Assembly: GCF_013523165.1 (NCBI RefSeq)
Contig: NZ_JAAMQI010000009.1
Coordinates: forward strand, 62,001-126,000
Direction of reading: 5' to 3'
DNA length: 64,000 nt
Origin: Pseudomonas entomophila
GTDB taxonomy: Bacteria > Pseudomonadota > Gammaproteobacteria > Pseudomonadales > Pseudomonadaceae
Part shown: piece by piece, positions 47,882 to 56,080 of the stretch
Layout of the letters: every line of letters starts with the position of its first letter
Numbering within the stretch: the stretch's first letter is position 1
Translations under genes and position numbers: made by a program
Notes under the pieces: generated by a model
Databases searched by the model: none
What the model was told of the DNA's origin: nothing
The model's input: the letters and a program-made list of their open reading frames with translations, nothing else

Positions 47882-48427
47882 ATGCAAATAACTGATGTTT
47901 TGAGCTGTGTTGCAAGCATTTCAACCTTTCTAGCTTCTGGTTTTGCGTTTTTTGCAGTTAATAACTGGCGTAGGCAGTATGTTTTCCAAAAGAAGTATGA
48001 AGTCATCTTGGAGTTAAGAGGATACTTATTTAAATCGTCGGCGCTTGGTAAGTATGTTTTTTCTGTCAGGGAATGTTTTTCAGAATCTGTAAAAAGTGGA
48101 ATTGATTCTGATCTTTTCAATGCTGACAATTTCCCTTACGCCGCGCAACAGGAATGGTTTGTTCATATAGGTGAAATGCAGATTTGCTGGGGGCTGCTAA
48201 AGTCCACCCTCAGTAAGAAAGAGCTAATGAGATTTAGTACCTGTCCTGCATGTATCGAGGAAAAAGTCAGAGAGTTGATAAATTCCATGATAAATATTTC
48301 ATGTGGGAAGCCTAAGGGTAATCTGGCTGAGCTTTATAAGGTAAGTAGTCAGGGGGTGGTGGAAGTGCAGGGTCTCTACAAAAAGCTTGAAGAGCAATGT
48401 CGATTTGCTCTTAGTGAAATATCTTAA
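47882..48427 (+). CDS. AT-rich cargo gene: one-TM membrane protein
   Basis: 181 aa from ATG 47882 (GGA 9 bp upstream; a TTG at 47855 is less likely). One N-terminal TM helix (VASISTFLASGFAFFAVNNW) is followed by a basic cytoplasmic RRQYVFQKKYEV and a helical domain with a C-x-x-C-x-x-K-like pair (TCPACIEEKV). Much more AT-rich than the phage genes and on the opposite strand. No family recognised. With the HEPN candidate 430 bp further on it may be anti-phage cargo, but this is speculation. Confidence 0.65.
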   Translation: MQITDVLSCVASISTFLASGFAFFAVNNWRRQYVFQKKYEVILELRGYLFKSSALGKYVFSVRECFSESVKSGIDSDLFNADNFPYAAQQEWFVHIGEMQICWGLLKSTLSKKELMRFSTCPACIEEKVRELINSMINISCGKPKGNLAELYKVSSQGVVEVQGLYKKLEEQCRFALSEIS

Positions 48428-48460
48428 AATTAGTTGGTACTGAAAAATTTCGGTGCTCGG

Positions 48461-48688
48461 CTAGGCTGCATTTGTCTTAAAACAGCTTGCACGCCATGGA
48501 TCATTGGCTTGAGCAAGAGCCGCCATGGGCGGCGGGCTGACGCTGTTGCCACACATGTGCACCTGCTCGGTCTTGGTGAAAGGCTTACCGTCGGCGCCGT
48601 GGTGGATGACGTAACCTCCGGAGAAGCCCTGAGTTTGGTATAGCCCGTTCGGCTGCAAGGTGCGAAGGCAGGTATCGACGGCACGCAT
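48461..48688 (-). pseudogene. C-terminal remnant of a DNA cytosine methyltransferase
   Basis: The minus strand reads LQPNGLYQTQGFSGGYVIHH and FTKTEQVHMCGNSVSPPPMA. These are motifs IX-X of phage C5-cytosine methyltransferases (QGFP...GNSV-P). The catalytic PC motif and everything upstream are gone; the sequence toward 48850 shows only GGYMPHANA of possible phage origin. The remainder of 48428-48859 holds no intact gene. Confidence 0.7.
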
Positions 48689-48859
48689 TGGCGTGCGGCA
48701 TATAGCCGCCTTGTTGTAGATGTTGGTTGAAGGTGGGGGCGAGTTTCTTCAGAAAAACATACGCCGAATAGGCTAGACGATTCAGAATGGCTATGTCTGT
48801 TGTTGAATAGTCACAGCTTTTGGAATAATCTTGGGTTGGTAGCCTAAGGAATGGAATCC

Positions 48860-49576
48860 ATGAGAAAAGTAAATCCCCAAGACGTATGCACGGCATTTAT
48901 TAACCAAGTTGATGCGGCTCTTGCGCACTACGAGCGTGTTATTTTGGCTCTACAAGGCAGTTCTAATGTAAAGCTTGATACGAGCTTGATGTCAAAGAGC
49001 TTGCTTCATCAGGTATTTGTTGATTTTGAATGTTTCCTTTCTGATCTATTTATTGCTTATCTAAATCGAGATTTTACACAATTCCATACTAAGTTTGAGA
49101 GTGAGGCAAAAAAGGCGATTAAGAAAGACAAGCACAGTCAGTGGCTTATTGATAGAGTTACTTTTACTCGTCCTTCCCACCTTACCCTCGATGAGCTTGC
49201 AGAAGCAATTGATCCAACTGGTTGGAATACAACCTTTAAAAACTGCGCTGACATGAAAGATCGTGCTAGGAAGTGGCTAGTGAAGGCGCATGCAGATCAT
49301 ATCAACAAGCTCGATGTTGAAAGTGAACGACTCATAGATACGTCGAGAACTATACGCAACTGTATTGCACACCAGAGTACAGGGTCAAAAAGAATCATGA
49401 ATCTCGCCTTGGCCAACATAGAGCAGGGGCCAGGCACACCTAACCATGAATTGGGTCGTGGTGTTCGAGAGGTTCAGGACGTTGGCGCTTATCTTAAAGC
49501 ACAAATTGAGGGCGGTGCTCGAGCGCAGGTGTATGCACGGCGATTAAAGGAGGTTGCGCAGCTTTTGATAGTATGA
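48860..49576 (+). CDS. AT-rich cargo gene: candidate HEPN-domain protein
   Basis: 238 aa from ATG 48860, placed 9 bp after AAGGA (the ATG at 48851 touches it). All-helical; VFVDFECFLSDLFIAYLNRD resembles the first helices of MAE_28990/MAE_18760-type HEPN proteins. R166-N-C-I-A-H171 fits the HEPN RNase motif R-x4-6-H with a polar residue after Arg. HEPN proteins are often toxins or anti-phage RNases. No antitoxin-like MNT partner adjoins it. Base composition is AT-rich and orientation opposite to the early phage genes, so it is inserted cargo. Confidence 0.55.
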   Translation: MRKVNPQDVCTAFINQVDAALAHYERVILALQGSSNVKLDTSLMSKSLLHQVFVDFECFLSDLFIAYLNRDFTQFHTKFESEAKKAIKKDKHSQWLIDRVTFTRPSHLTLDELAEAIDPTGWNTTFKNCADMKDRARKWLVKAHADHINKLDVESERLIDTSRTIRNCIAHQSTGSKRIMNLALANIEQGPGTPNHELGRGVREVQDVGAYLKAQIEGGARAQVYARRLKEVAQLLIV

Positions 49577-49585
49577 GTAAGTAGC

Positions 49586-50798
49586 TCATCTACCGAATAG
49601 ACTCAGCTGCAATCCGCAAGCGTTTTCATGCTGTGCTGCGACCCTGGCCTGCTCATGCTCAATGCGAGCCTTTGTGATCGCTAAGTACTCGGGGTACAGT
49701 TCGCAGCCGATGAACTTGAGGCCTTCACGCATGGCCGCCTTGCCAGTGCTGCCGCTACCCATGAACGGGTCCAGCACAATTCCGCCGGCCGGCGTGACCA
49801 GTCGGCAGAGGTAGGCCATCAGGTCGGTGGGCTTGACCGTGGGATGGTGGTTGCCATTGCGTCTGGGCCAGTCTGCTTGCTCGCGCTCTCGCATAGTGGC
49901 GTGGGCTGCTACGGCCGACTGTTCATGAGAGTGCAGCCCATCGTTTCGATCTGCGCGGCTGGCCTTCGCAGTAGAAGAACCGGGCCGCGCTACCCGAGTC
50001 CATGCGGCGCTCGCCGGGCTTCATACGAAAGCCGACCTGGCCAACATTACCGCTGTCTGCCGAGGGCTCATCGCCGCGGCCGCGCTTCATGGCGCCCCAG
50101 GTGTTCTGTGTCTTGCGGGCTTTGCTATTCGTGCTCACGTTTGCAAGCTGTCCAGGCGCATTGGGAAACTCGCCGATCACCTCAGGACTCCCATCGTGGA
50201 TCAGGTTGGCGGGCCAGCGACCATCCTTCGTATGACCCTCAAAGGCCACGCCGCTTTGATGAGTCTTGCCTGTCCTGTTCTGGTCGGCGCCTGGCGCCAT
50301 GCGCTGTACCGTGTAGGCATAGCCTTGCGAGTCGACGGAGTGAATGCGGCACGCGTCGATATTGATCGCGCCAGTGCCATGCGCCAGCACGTTTGCCGCC
50401 ACAGTACCGATCAGCGGTTTGCGGGCGACGGTGATCGGCTTCAGCGCGGGCTTGAGTGCAGTACCCCAGCCTTGCCATTCGCCGTCCAGGTTGTGCGACT
50501 TCGGGAAGCCCGAGCCATAGACCCAGGCAATCATGTCGCGGATCTCGAAGCCAGCGTCCTCGATGCGGACGGCCATGCGGTGCTGGGTGCGGGTGCCGGC
50601 GAAGGCCAGTAGGTGGCCACCGGGCTTTAGCACGCGCAGGCACTCGACCCAAGTGTCGACGCTGGGCACATCGTAGTCCCAGCGCTTTCCCATGAATTTC
50701 AAGCCGTAAGGCGGGTCGGTGACAATGCTATCGACCGAGTTCTCAGGCATAGCCTGCATCGCCTTGATGCAGTTGCCAAGGTGAAGTGTGTAGGTCAT
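49586..50798 (-). pseudogene. Beta-class DNA N-methyltransferase split by a frameshift
   Basis: Start at 50798 (MTYTLHLGNCIKAMQAMP). VTDPPYGLKF (motif IV, DPPY) comes first and the SAM motif LDPFMGSGSTGKAAM late, the beta-class order, with PTVKPTDLMAYL between. The frame breaks after ARFFYC near 49965. Inserting two bases would give YCAKASRADRNDGLHSHEQS and run into the C-terminal part that stops at 49586. Likely once a phage DNA-protection enzyme. Could be a sequence error, but other island genes are broken too. Confidence 0.8.
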
Positions 50799-50958
50799 GG
50801 CTTGCTCCATGCGTGCAGGCGCCGCCCTCGCCGGACAAGCGTTATCGTTGAAGGAGAATTGGCATTTGAGCGCGGCGCGGTCGCTTCAAGTTTGAGCGAG
50901 CACCGAGCAGCCGCATTGGATATGCTTGAGCACCTGAACAAGGATTCGAGGTGATTTA

Positions 50959-51192
50959 GTGAAAATTGTTGTTTCTTTGCTCGCTGTTGCAGTAATTTCA
51001 GGATGCTCTTTTCAGTTTGGCAGGTCGGCCGAGGAGCAAGAGAGAGATGACAAGATCATAGAAATGTATATGCGCGGGGGCGAGATTGCTCGGCAGGCGG
51101 AAATCAAAAAAGCTCGTGAGGAACGAGAGCGTCAAGAAATCGAAAAGTCAGCGCAGACGTGTACTTGGCCGGTTTGGCTATGCGGGTCGTAG
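50959..51192 (+). CDS. Small AT-rich lipoprotein, cargo
   Basis: 77 aa from a GTG with GAGG upstream. VVSLLAVAVISGCSF gives signal and lipobox (ISGC). The mature part is a charged helix (ERDDKIIEMYMRGGEIARQA, EIKKAREERERQEIEKSAQT). It lies between two methyltransferase genes on the opposite strand, where the body of the second one should be, so it probably arrived by recombination. Lipoproteins in this position may block superinfection, but that is inference. Confidence 0.65.
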   Translation: MKIVVSLLAVAVISGCSFQFGRSAEEQERDDKIIEMYMRGGEIARQAEIKKAREERERQEIEKSAQTCTWPVWLCGS

Positions 51193-51312
51193 CGCCAGAT
51201 CTACAGATGACATTGCGGTAGAAAGACTGGTGGTGCAGGTGTGCACTGACTGGCCCGGCAGCGTCCGCATCATGTCAATGCAGTCGCCCACCAGGACGCG
51301 GTGCTGGTCCAT
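51178..51312 (-). pseudogene. N-terminal stub of a second DNA methyltransferase
   Basis: Reads MDQHRVLVGDCIDMMRTLPG then QSVHTCTTS, the start of phage beta-class methyltransferases (VGDCIDxM...QSVHTCVTSPPY). It breaks exactly before the PPY motif, near 51222. Its ribosome-binding region is the 33-bp repeat shared with the gene at 50798. The rest of 51193-51523 shows no other gene. Confidence 0.7.
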
Positions 51313-51523
51313 GGCTTGCTCCATGCGTGCAGGCGCCGCCCTTGCCAGGGAGGCGTAATTTCTTTAGGGGAAAATAAATTTCTTGACAAAATTCGTAATG
51401 AAATTCTGATTTCGTTGATCATATTTGATCAATAAAATCAGTGTGTTAAGAAAATAATTAGGTTGCGATTTGAAATCTGTGGGCGCATGTTTATGCCTCA
51501 AGCCAACCTTGAGGCAATCCAAA

Positions 51524-51769
51524 ATGATCTTGATCGTTACAGAAGCTGAGCTGGATGGAATTGATTTCACGTCGCATCAAAAGGTGGCCCTGGCGAGAAG
51601 TGCAGATGATCCGATTCACGCCACTGCTTTCAGCTGGCCGCAGCCAGCTTGGGATTCCGTCAAATTTCCCGAGAGCAAGGTGCTAGTCCTAGTTGAAGAT
51701 CCTTTTGACCTGACTACAGAGAAAAGGGTAAGAGCAAAGGTGCTTGCCATATTGGGATGGAATAGCTGA
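51524..51769 (+). CDS. Small hypothetical cargo protein
   Basis: 81 aa from ATG 51524 (GAGG upstream). MILIVTEAELDGIDFTSHQK ... PESKVLVLVEDPFDLTTEKR has alternating strand/helix character. No family recognised, no signal peptide. AT-richer than phage genes; about 120 bp before the next cargo gene on the same strand. Confidence 0.5.
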   Translation: MILIVTEAELDGIDFTSHQKVALARSADDPIHATAFSWPQPAWDSVKFPESKVLVLVEDPFDLTTEKRVRAKVLAILGWNS

Positions 51770-51888
51770 CTTCATTTGCTACCCTAAGCAGATCTCCCTT
51801 TGTCTTGGTATGGTGGCAATTTGGTCTGGGATGGGCTATCAAGTGTTGGCTCAGTCGAGCGCCATTAACTAAAAGAAGGTATGTGAGT

Positions 51889-52326
51889 ATGGACTTTCAG
51901 CAAAATCCGGATGAATTCGTTAGGTACATAGGCCAAATTTCCCGCGACTTCAGCCATGCCCGAGCGAATTTTCTGGATCGGCTTGAGCACTGGAAGCTGC
52001 TGTCCGAAAAAAACTTTGGAGGATTGGTAACTATCGAGAAACTTCCGGACGACCGCGGCTTCACTGGAGCAGTGCTGAGCAGGCCGTTTACCATGCTGAT
52101 TTCCCCATTGGCTATAAATGGGCAAGGGCGTGGAGAGGTAGTAGTTACTGCTAAAGATCTCAATGGTAAGCAGTTTGAGATTGCTCGCTTTAACGTTGAT
52201 CGTGAAGGTGACCTTGCTGACAGCTTCGCTATCGAAGGGGGTGATCGCGACAATATGATGAGCATCAAGATATTCATGGGCGTGCTTAAAAAAGTAGTGG
52301 AAACGCCTACTCACTCTGGCAGCTAG
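51889..52326 (+). CDS. Hypothetical cargo protein
   Basis: 145 aa from ATG 51889, with AAGAAGG at good spacing. MDFQQNPDEFVRYIGQISRD begins a helical N-terminal part; FTMLISPLAINGQGRGEVVV and FEIARFNVDREGDLADSF suggest a beta sheet in the middle. No signal peptide or TM. Not recognised. Same strand and base composition as the gene before it, so the two may have arrived together. Confidence 0.5.
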   Translation: MDFQQNPDEFVRYIGQISRDFSHARANFLDRLEHWKLLSEKNFGGLVTIEKLPDDRGFTGAVLSRPFTMLISPLAINGQGRGEVVVTAKDLNGKQFEIARFNVDREGDLADSFAIEGGDRDNMMSIKIFMGVLKKVVETPTHSGS

Positions 52327-52435
52327 GGCTTAAACCCAAGATTTGCTTTAATCGGAAAGACTCAAGCCTCCGCGCCGCAGCCGGTGACACCGTGATCTCG
52401 TGGCGCGGAGGTGTCAGGAGCGGCAGCGCGCCAGC

Positions 52436-52579
52436 CTACTCCTCCAGTCCAGCCCATTCCGTTAGCTCCAGCAGGGCCTGCTTAGTCCCTGGTCGAACCT
52501 TCGAGCGCAGGTCTTCTTCCTGCAACCTTGCCGACTTCTCTCGCCTGCGCCGGTCGCGCTGGGCCTGTTCCATCGCCAT
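52436..52579 (-). CDS. Very short basic phage protein
   Basis: 47 aa: MAMEQAQRDRRRREKSARLQ ... TKQALLELTEWAGLEE. Arg-rich N-terminal helix followed by a short helix-turn-helix-like tail. A closely similar layout (MAMEQARRDERRR...) occurs in other Pseudomonas phage early regions as far as I recall. Codon use and position in the minus-strand early cluster support it; function unknown. Confidence 0.5.
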   Translation of the reverse strand: MAMEQAQRDRRRREKSARLQEEDLRSKVRPGTKQALLELTEWAGLEE

Positions 52580-52620
52580 GCGGCGCCTCCTTCAAGCCGC
52601 TGGGCGGCATGGTGAATTGG

Positions 52621-52830
52621 TCACGCCGCCTGTGCAATTGCAGGGCGCGGTGTATCTTCCTGTTCAAGCTGGATCTCCATGTCTTTGTCGTTCCAGCCTG
52701 CGAGCCACCAGCCGTAGTCGACGGTGAGGTGGCCGTAGGGCTGGGAGAGGCGGCACCGGCCCGCTTGGCGATCGGCGCGGCCCTGGTAGTAGGCGGTGGG
52801 GTGTTCGAGGCGTGGGGCTCGCTTCTTCAT
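52621..52830 (-). CDS. Rmf/CrpP-like small phage protein
   Basis: 69 aa. YYQGRADRQAGRCRLSQPYG followed by YGWWLAGWNDKDMEIQ has the pattern of ribosome-modulation-factor-like phage proteins (G-R-x-x-R-x-G...NPY...WW-x-GW-x-D). Directly after ssb on the minus strand. Role unknown; the family link is by pattern only. Confidence 0.55.
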   Translation of the reverse strand: MKKRAPRLEHPTAYYQGRADRQAGRCRLSQPYGHLTVDYGWWLAGWNDKDMEIQLEQEDTPRPAIAQAA

Positions 52831-52832
52831 GG

Positions 52833-53372
52833 CTATGCACCTGAGAGGTGATGGAGCGGCTTGAAGGGGATGTCGTCGTCGAAGCTGTCGTAGTCTGGGC
52901 CGTTCGTGCCCTGCTGACTCTGCTGGTGGTGCCCATAGCTCTGGCTCTGCTGCTGACGCTGCTGGGGTCGTTGTTGCTGCCGCGCCTGCTGCTGGCGACC
53001 TTGCTGCTGACCGCCACCCTGATCATCCTGGTGCCCGCCGAGCAGCTGCATCCTGCCTTGCATGTCCACGATGATCTCGGTGGTGTACCGCTTGATGCCG
53101 TCCCTCTCCCACTCGCGGGTTTGCAGCTTGCCCTCGACGTGCACTTGAGAGCCCTTGCGCAGGTACTCGCCGGCGATCTCGGCCAGGCGCCCGAACAGCG
53201 AGACGCGGTGCCACTCGGTGCGCTCGACCTTCTGGCCGGACTGCTTGTCGGTCCACTGCTTGCTGGTGGTCAGGCTCAAGCTGGTGACCGCGTTACCGTT
53301 CGGCAGGTAGCGGACGTCTGGATCCTGACCGCAGGTACCGACCAGGATGACTTTGTTTACTCCACGGGCCAT
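52833..53372 (-). CDS. ssb: Phage single-stranded DNA-binding protein
   Basis: 179 aa. OB-fold [40 protein letters not shown] and [20 protein letters not shown] is followed by a Gln-rich linker ([16 protein letters not shown]). The acidic tip DSFDDDIPF that recruits partner proteins is not terminal: nine residues (KPLHHLSGA) follow it. That differs from host SSB, where IPF is the C-terminus. Follows Gp157 at 9 bp in the early operon. Confidence 0.93.
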   Translation of the reverse strand: MARGVNKVILVGTCGQDPDVRYLPNGNAVTSLSLTTSKQWTDKQSGQKVERTEWHRVSLFGRLAEIAGEYLRKGSQVHVEGKLQTREWERDGIKRYTTEIIVDMQGRMQLLGGHQDDQGGGQQQGRQQQARQQQRPQQRQQQSQSYGHHQQSQQGTNGPDYDSFDDDIPFKPLHHLSGA

Positions 53373-53381
53373 GGGACCTCC

Positions 53382-53879
53382 TTACTTGATGTGCACTGAG
53401 GACTTGCCGCGCTCCAGGCGCGCGCCCTTGATCTCTTTGCCGGCCTTGAGCTGGTCGGCGATGGCCTTCTTGTTCGGGGTGGTGGTGACCTTGACCGACA
53501 CCAGGTCATCCGGCAGCAGCTTCTCGTCATCGACGACAACCGAGTTCCGCCCCTTGGCCAGGGTGATGGTGAACAGCGGGCAGCTGATCTTGGTGATCTG
53601 TGCGGCCTCCATGTTCTCGCGCAGGTAGTCGATGATCTGGCCCTTACGGTTGGAGAGGAGCCGCTTCCGCTCCTCCAGCCGGGCAATCTCGACGTCGACT
53701 GCCTCGATATCGCCGTCCATGTTCAGGATCACCCGACTGACGGCCAGCGCCTTGTCGTTGAACTCAGCTTCGATGGCGCCCATGGTGTCGCGGACGGCGA
53801 TCGCCAAGTCTTCATCGGCGCCGTCCATCAGCACGGCCAGCTCCTTGAACTGACCGGTCAGCTCGTAGAGGCTGCTCAT
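53382..53879 (-). CDS. Siphovirus Gp157-family protein
   Basis: 165 aa. SLYELTGQFKELAVLMDGAD, AEFNDKALAVSRVILNMDGD and LEERKRLLSNRKGQIIDYLR (coiled coil) are the family's layout, with VTTTPNKKAIADQLKAGKEI at the C-terminus. The Streptococcus phage member is linked to phage resistance/recombination functions. Its ATG overlaps the stop of the gene before (ATGA). A short DNA stretch similar to its 3' part recurs at ~60.85 kb. Confidence 0.88.
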   Translation of the reverse strand: MSSLYELTGQFKELAVLMDGADEDLAIAVRDTMGAIEAEFNDKALAVSRVILNMDGDIEAVDVEIARLEERKRLLSNRKGQIIDYLRENMEAAQITKISCPLFTITLAKGRNSVVVDDEKLLPDDLVSVKVTTTPNKKAIADQLKAGKEIKGARLERGKSSVHIK

Positions 53880-54043
53880 GCGGCGGCTCCTTGATCAGCT
53901 GGCTTGGTCTTGAGTTCGACCTGGCGCGCCTCGTAGGCCTCGGCCAGGCGGCGCAGGTAGCTGGTCTCGTTGCGGGCCGTCGCGCTGCGAACGTACTTGG
54001 TGTTGAGCAGCTTGAGTTCGTGCAGCGTCACAGCGCGGGCCAT
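53876..54043 (-). CDS. Short phage early protein
   Basis: 55 aa: MARAVTLHELKLLNTKYVRS ... LRRLAEAYEARQVELKTKPA. One long amphipathic helix. The stop overlaps the Gp157 start (ATGA), strong evidence that it is translated as part of the operon with gp157 and ssb. Function unknown. Confidence 0.65.
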   Translation of the reverse strand: MARAVTLHELKLLNTKYVRSATARNETSYLRRLAEAYEARQVELKTKPADQGAAA

Positions 54044-54481
54044 GGTTTCATCGCATTAAACCCGGCCACCGCGTCGGGTTTTTTGTTGCCTTATGAATGT
54101 GCAGAGACCCACTGCCAGGGTGGCCCGAGAGGGGACCTGGACGCGGATAAGCCGGTAGTGCCGCGACGTGAAAAACACCGGCAGCCTAGGCGATCGCGCA
54201 GCTTGCATGCGGATCGGCCTGAGGTGGGGGGAGAGAGACCCTATGAACCAGTACCGCTTGCATAGATTGGGCGCTCAAAGAATCCAGAGAGGCGGCGAAA
54301 AAAGATCTGTACGAGCGAAGAAACTCCTGTTTTCATAGCAGCGTGTCCAGCTTGCAACCCGCTATACGACATAAGGCTCTGGCAAGAATGGGGCCGCATT
54401 ACATGTGATTAGATAAATTTCTTGACTATAAATTAGGGTTCACTGGCACGGTAGCCAAATATTCAAGCTAAGGAAGGGAAA
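54044..54481. other. Non-coding junction between early and late phage genes, with a terminator
   Basis: A hairpin with AACCCG / CGGGTT followed by six T (54057-54084) is a plus-strand terminator. A 31-codon frame beginning MNQYRLHRLG (about 54243) has a strong GGGGAGAG site but no other support. The last 100 bp are AT-rich and lead into the lipoprotein gene. Nothing else recognised; a repressor gene might have been expected here and is absent. Confidence 0.5.
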
Positions 54482-54802
54482 ATGTACTCTGCAAAAACTG
54501 TATTCATAGCTTCAATGCTCTTAGCTCTAGCCGGGTGCGAAAACAAGAAGGTTGAGTCCTGCCCGCAAGCAGGAAGAGATTTTTTAGAAAAATCAATTCG
54601 TGCTCACTTTGATAAGTCCTACCCTAAATTCGGAGGCAGTGCCGTTCAAATTCTTTCGGATGAGAAGTATGAAAAAGCACCGAATGTATGGATGGTTTCT
54701 GTTAATGCCCCAGACAAAGGATATACGGCTCTTGTCTCGTGTACAGGTCAGGTGGAGTTATCTGGTAACCAGCTGGGGCCTTCGACGCCACCAAGGTCCT
54801 GA
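54482..54802 (+). CDS. AT-rich lipoprotein, cargo
   Basis: 106 aa. Signal and lipobox VFIASMLLALAGC, then a mature domain with two Cys (ESCPQAGRDF, VSCTGQVELS) likely disulfide-bonded in the periplasm. AAGGAAGGG precedes the ATG. AT-rich, plus strand, just before the lysis cassette: a typical position for lysogenic-conversion genes. No family recognised; surface exclusion is a guess. Confidence 0.65.
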   Translation: MYSAKTVFIASMLLALAGCENKKVESCPQAGRDFLEKSIRAHFDKSYPKFGGSAVQILSDEKYEKAPNVWMVSVNAPDKGYTALVSCTGQVELSGNQLGPSTPPRS

Positions 54803-54906
54803 TAGATAATGTTAGCAACAGGCCCCAGTTGATCAGCTGGGGCCTGGAGATGGCTCATTTTCAGGCCTCGCCATCGTGCGGGGCTTTTTCATTTATGGAG
54901 CACTCA

Positions 54907-55278
54907 ATGGATCCGACCGACCTCGGCCCAGGCACAGCCACCTGGCTGGGCGGAACGGGCGCTGTATTGCTGGGCGGCCTGCTTTGGCTTCGCCGCTTCC
55001 TTTCCAAAGACGCTGCTGATCGCGCCATGGATAGCGCCGATATCGGCACCGTGCGCCGGCTCAATGAGCTGCTCGATTCCGAGCGCGATGCTCGCAAACT
55101 GGCCGAAGCTCGAGCCGATCAGTTCGCCCAAGAGCGCAATGAGCTGAACCGATCCATGGGGAAGCTTGAGGGCAACATCCTGATGCTCACCCGGCAGGTA
55201 GAGCAGTTGACCAAGAAGGTCACCAGCCAGAGCGAGGAGATCTCGCGCCTACGTGCCCAACTTGGAGGTGCCCGGTGA
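54907..55278 (+). CDS. One-TM coiled-coil phage protein (lysis region)
   Basis: 123 aa from ATG 54907 (GGAG 6 bp upstream). MDPTDLGPGTATWLGGTGAV leads into a TM helix (GAVLLGGLLWLRRFL), followed by a long coiled coil (LNELLDSERDARKLAEARAD, LTRQVEQLTKKVTSQSEEIS). Topology fits holin- or spanin-like proteins of Pseudomonas phages. The stop overlaps the next start. Confidence 0.65.
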   Translation: MDPTDLGPGTATWLGGTGAVLLGGLLWLRRFLSKDAADRAMDSADIGTVRRLNELLDSERDARKLAEARADQFAQERNELNRSMGKLEGNILMLTRQVEQLTKKVTSQSEEISRLRAQLGGAR

Positions 55279-55594
55279 TGGACAGATGCGCATGGGAATT
55301 CATGGCCCGCCGCTGGTGGCGCCGGGTTGAGGTGTGGGTCATTGCCCTGCTGCTGGTGGTCGGTGGCGGCTTCGGCGGTTACCAGCTGGCGCAGTGGACG
55401 CTGGCCAAGACCTACCTAGAGCAGGTCGCTGAGGTACGCAAGGCCTACGACGCCACGACCGAGCAGCGCGACCTGCGCTTGGATGAGCTGGCGCGCCAGA
55501 CCGGTACCGCCGTCGCCAAGGCCTCGAAGGCCGCAACCACCGCCACCCAGGGGCCGACAAGGCAGACGAGGCCCTCAGCCGAGTCTCACCATGA
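55278..55594 (+). pseudogene. One-TM lysis-region protein with a probable frameshift
   Basis: MDRCAWEFMARRWWRRVEVW, then TM helix (VIALLLVVGGGFGGYQLA) and a coiled coil, spanin-like. After ATTATQG the frame leaves the expected path at a GGGG run (55550-55553). With one more G it would read GADKADEALSRVSP and stop at 55592-55594, overlapping the ATG of the next frame (ATGA). As given, the frame runs on to 55670 with unlikely sequence. Confidence 0.65.
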
Positions 55595-55641
55595 GCGCGC
55601 CACAATATCGACATGCGCCGTTTCGTGGCGCGGGAGTCCCC

Positions 55642-55833
55642 ATGAGCAATGTCAGCCGTATTCGTCATGAGCTTCCAGTGAGCCTAGAGATCATCGGCGC
55701 GGTCACCGATTTCGATGCCGCCCTGGCAAAGGCCATTGACGCCGCGAAAGAGGCTGGCCTTCCGCAGGGGCTGCTGGTTGGCCTGCTACACGGCCACGCC
55801 CATGCAGAGACGCACAAGATGGTGACTGCGTGA
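55642..55833 (+). CDS. Small phage protein
   Basis: 63 aa from ATG 55642 (GGGAG upstream): MSNVSRIRHELPVSLEIIGA ... GLPQGLLVGLLHGHAHAETH. An earlier ATG at 55591 overlaps the expected stop of the previous gene and could be the start instead. Stop overlaps the GTG of the next gene. Conserved-looking phage protein, function unknown. Confidence 0.6.
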   Translation: MSNVSRIRHELPVSLEIIGAVTDFDAALAKAIDAAKEAGLPQGLLVGLLHGHAHAETHKMVTA

Positions 55834-56078
55834 AGGTGGTCGAGCTTCAGCGTGAGAGCTGGCGCGGCGCATCGAAGACACTACGCCAGATTGCTGATCA
55901 GCTTGATAGCAGGGAGCTGCCGGTGTGCAACATTGGCGTTCTGGCCATGCGGAGCCCCGCGGGCCAGGTCGAGATATTCGGGTTCGGCCCGGTCGCCGAT
56001 GACCTGCAAGCCCTGGCGCTGTTCAGGCTGGCCGAGCAAAAGCTGATTGACGTGCTGCTGGAGCAGCCAGAGGGTTAG
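55830..56078 (+). CDS. Small phage protein
   Basis: 82 aa from a GTG overlapping the previous stop (GTGA). KVVELQRESWRGASKTLRQI ... VEIFGFGPVADDLQALALFR. Mixed alpha/beta. Tightly packed with neighbours; 2 bp before the metallopeptidase gene. Function unknown. Confidence 0.65.
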   Translation: MKVVELQRESWRGASKTLRQIADQLDSRELPVCNIGVLAMRSPAGQVEIFGFGPVADDLQALALFRLAEQKLIDVLLEQPEG

Positions 56079-56080
56079 GC

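Larger units (their letters stand above)
50796..51342. repeat. 33-bp direct repeat at the starts of two methyltransferase genes
   Basis: The 33 bp beginning CATGGCTTGCTCCATGCGTG occur at 50796-50828 and 51310-51342. Each copy carries the start codon and ribosome-binding site of a minus-strand methyltransferase gene. Confidence 0.9.
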
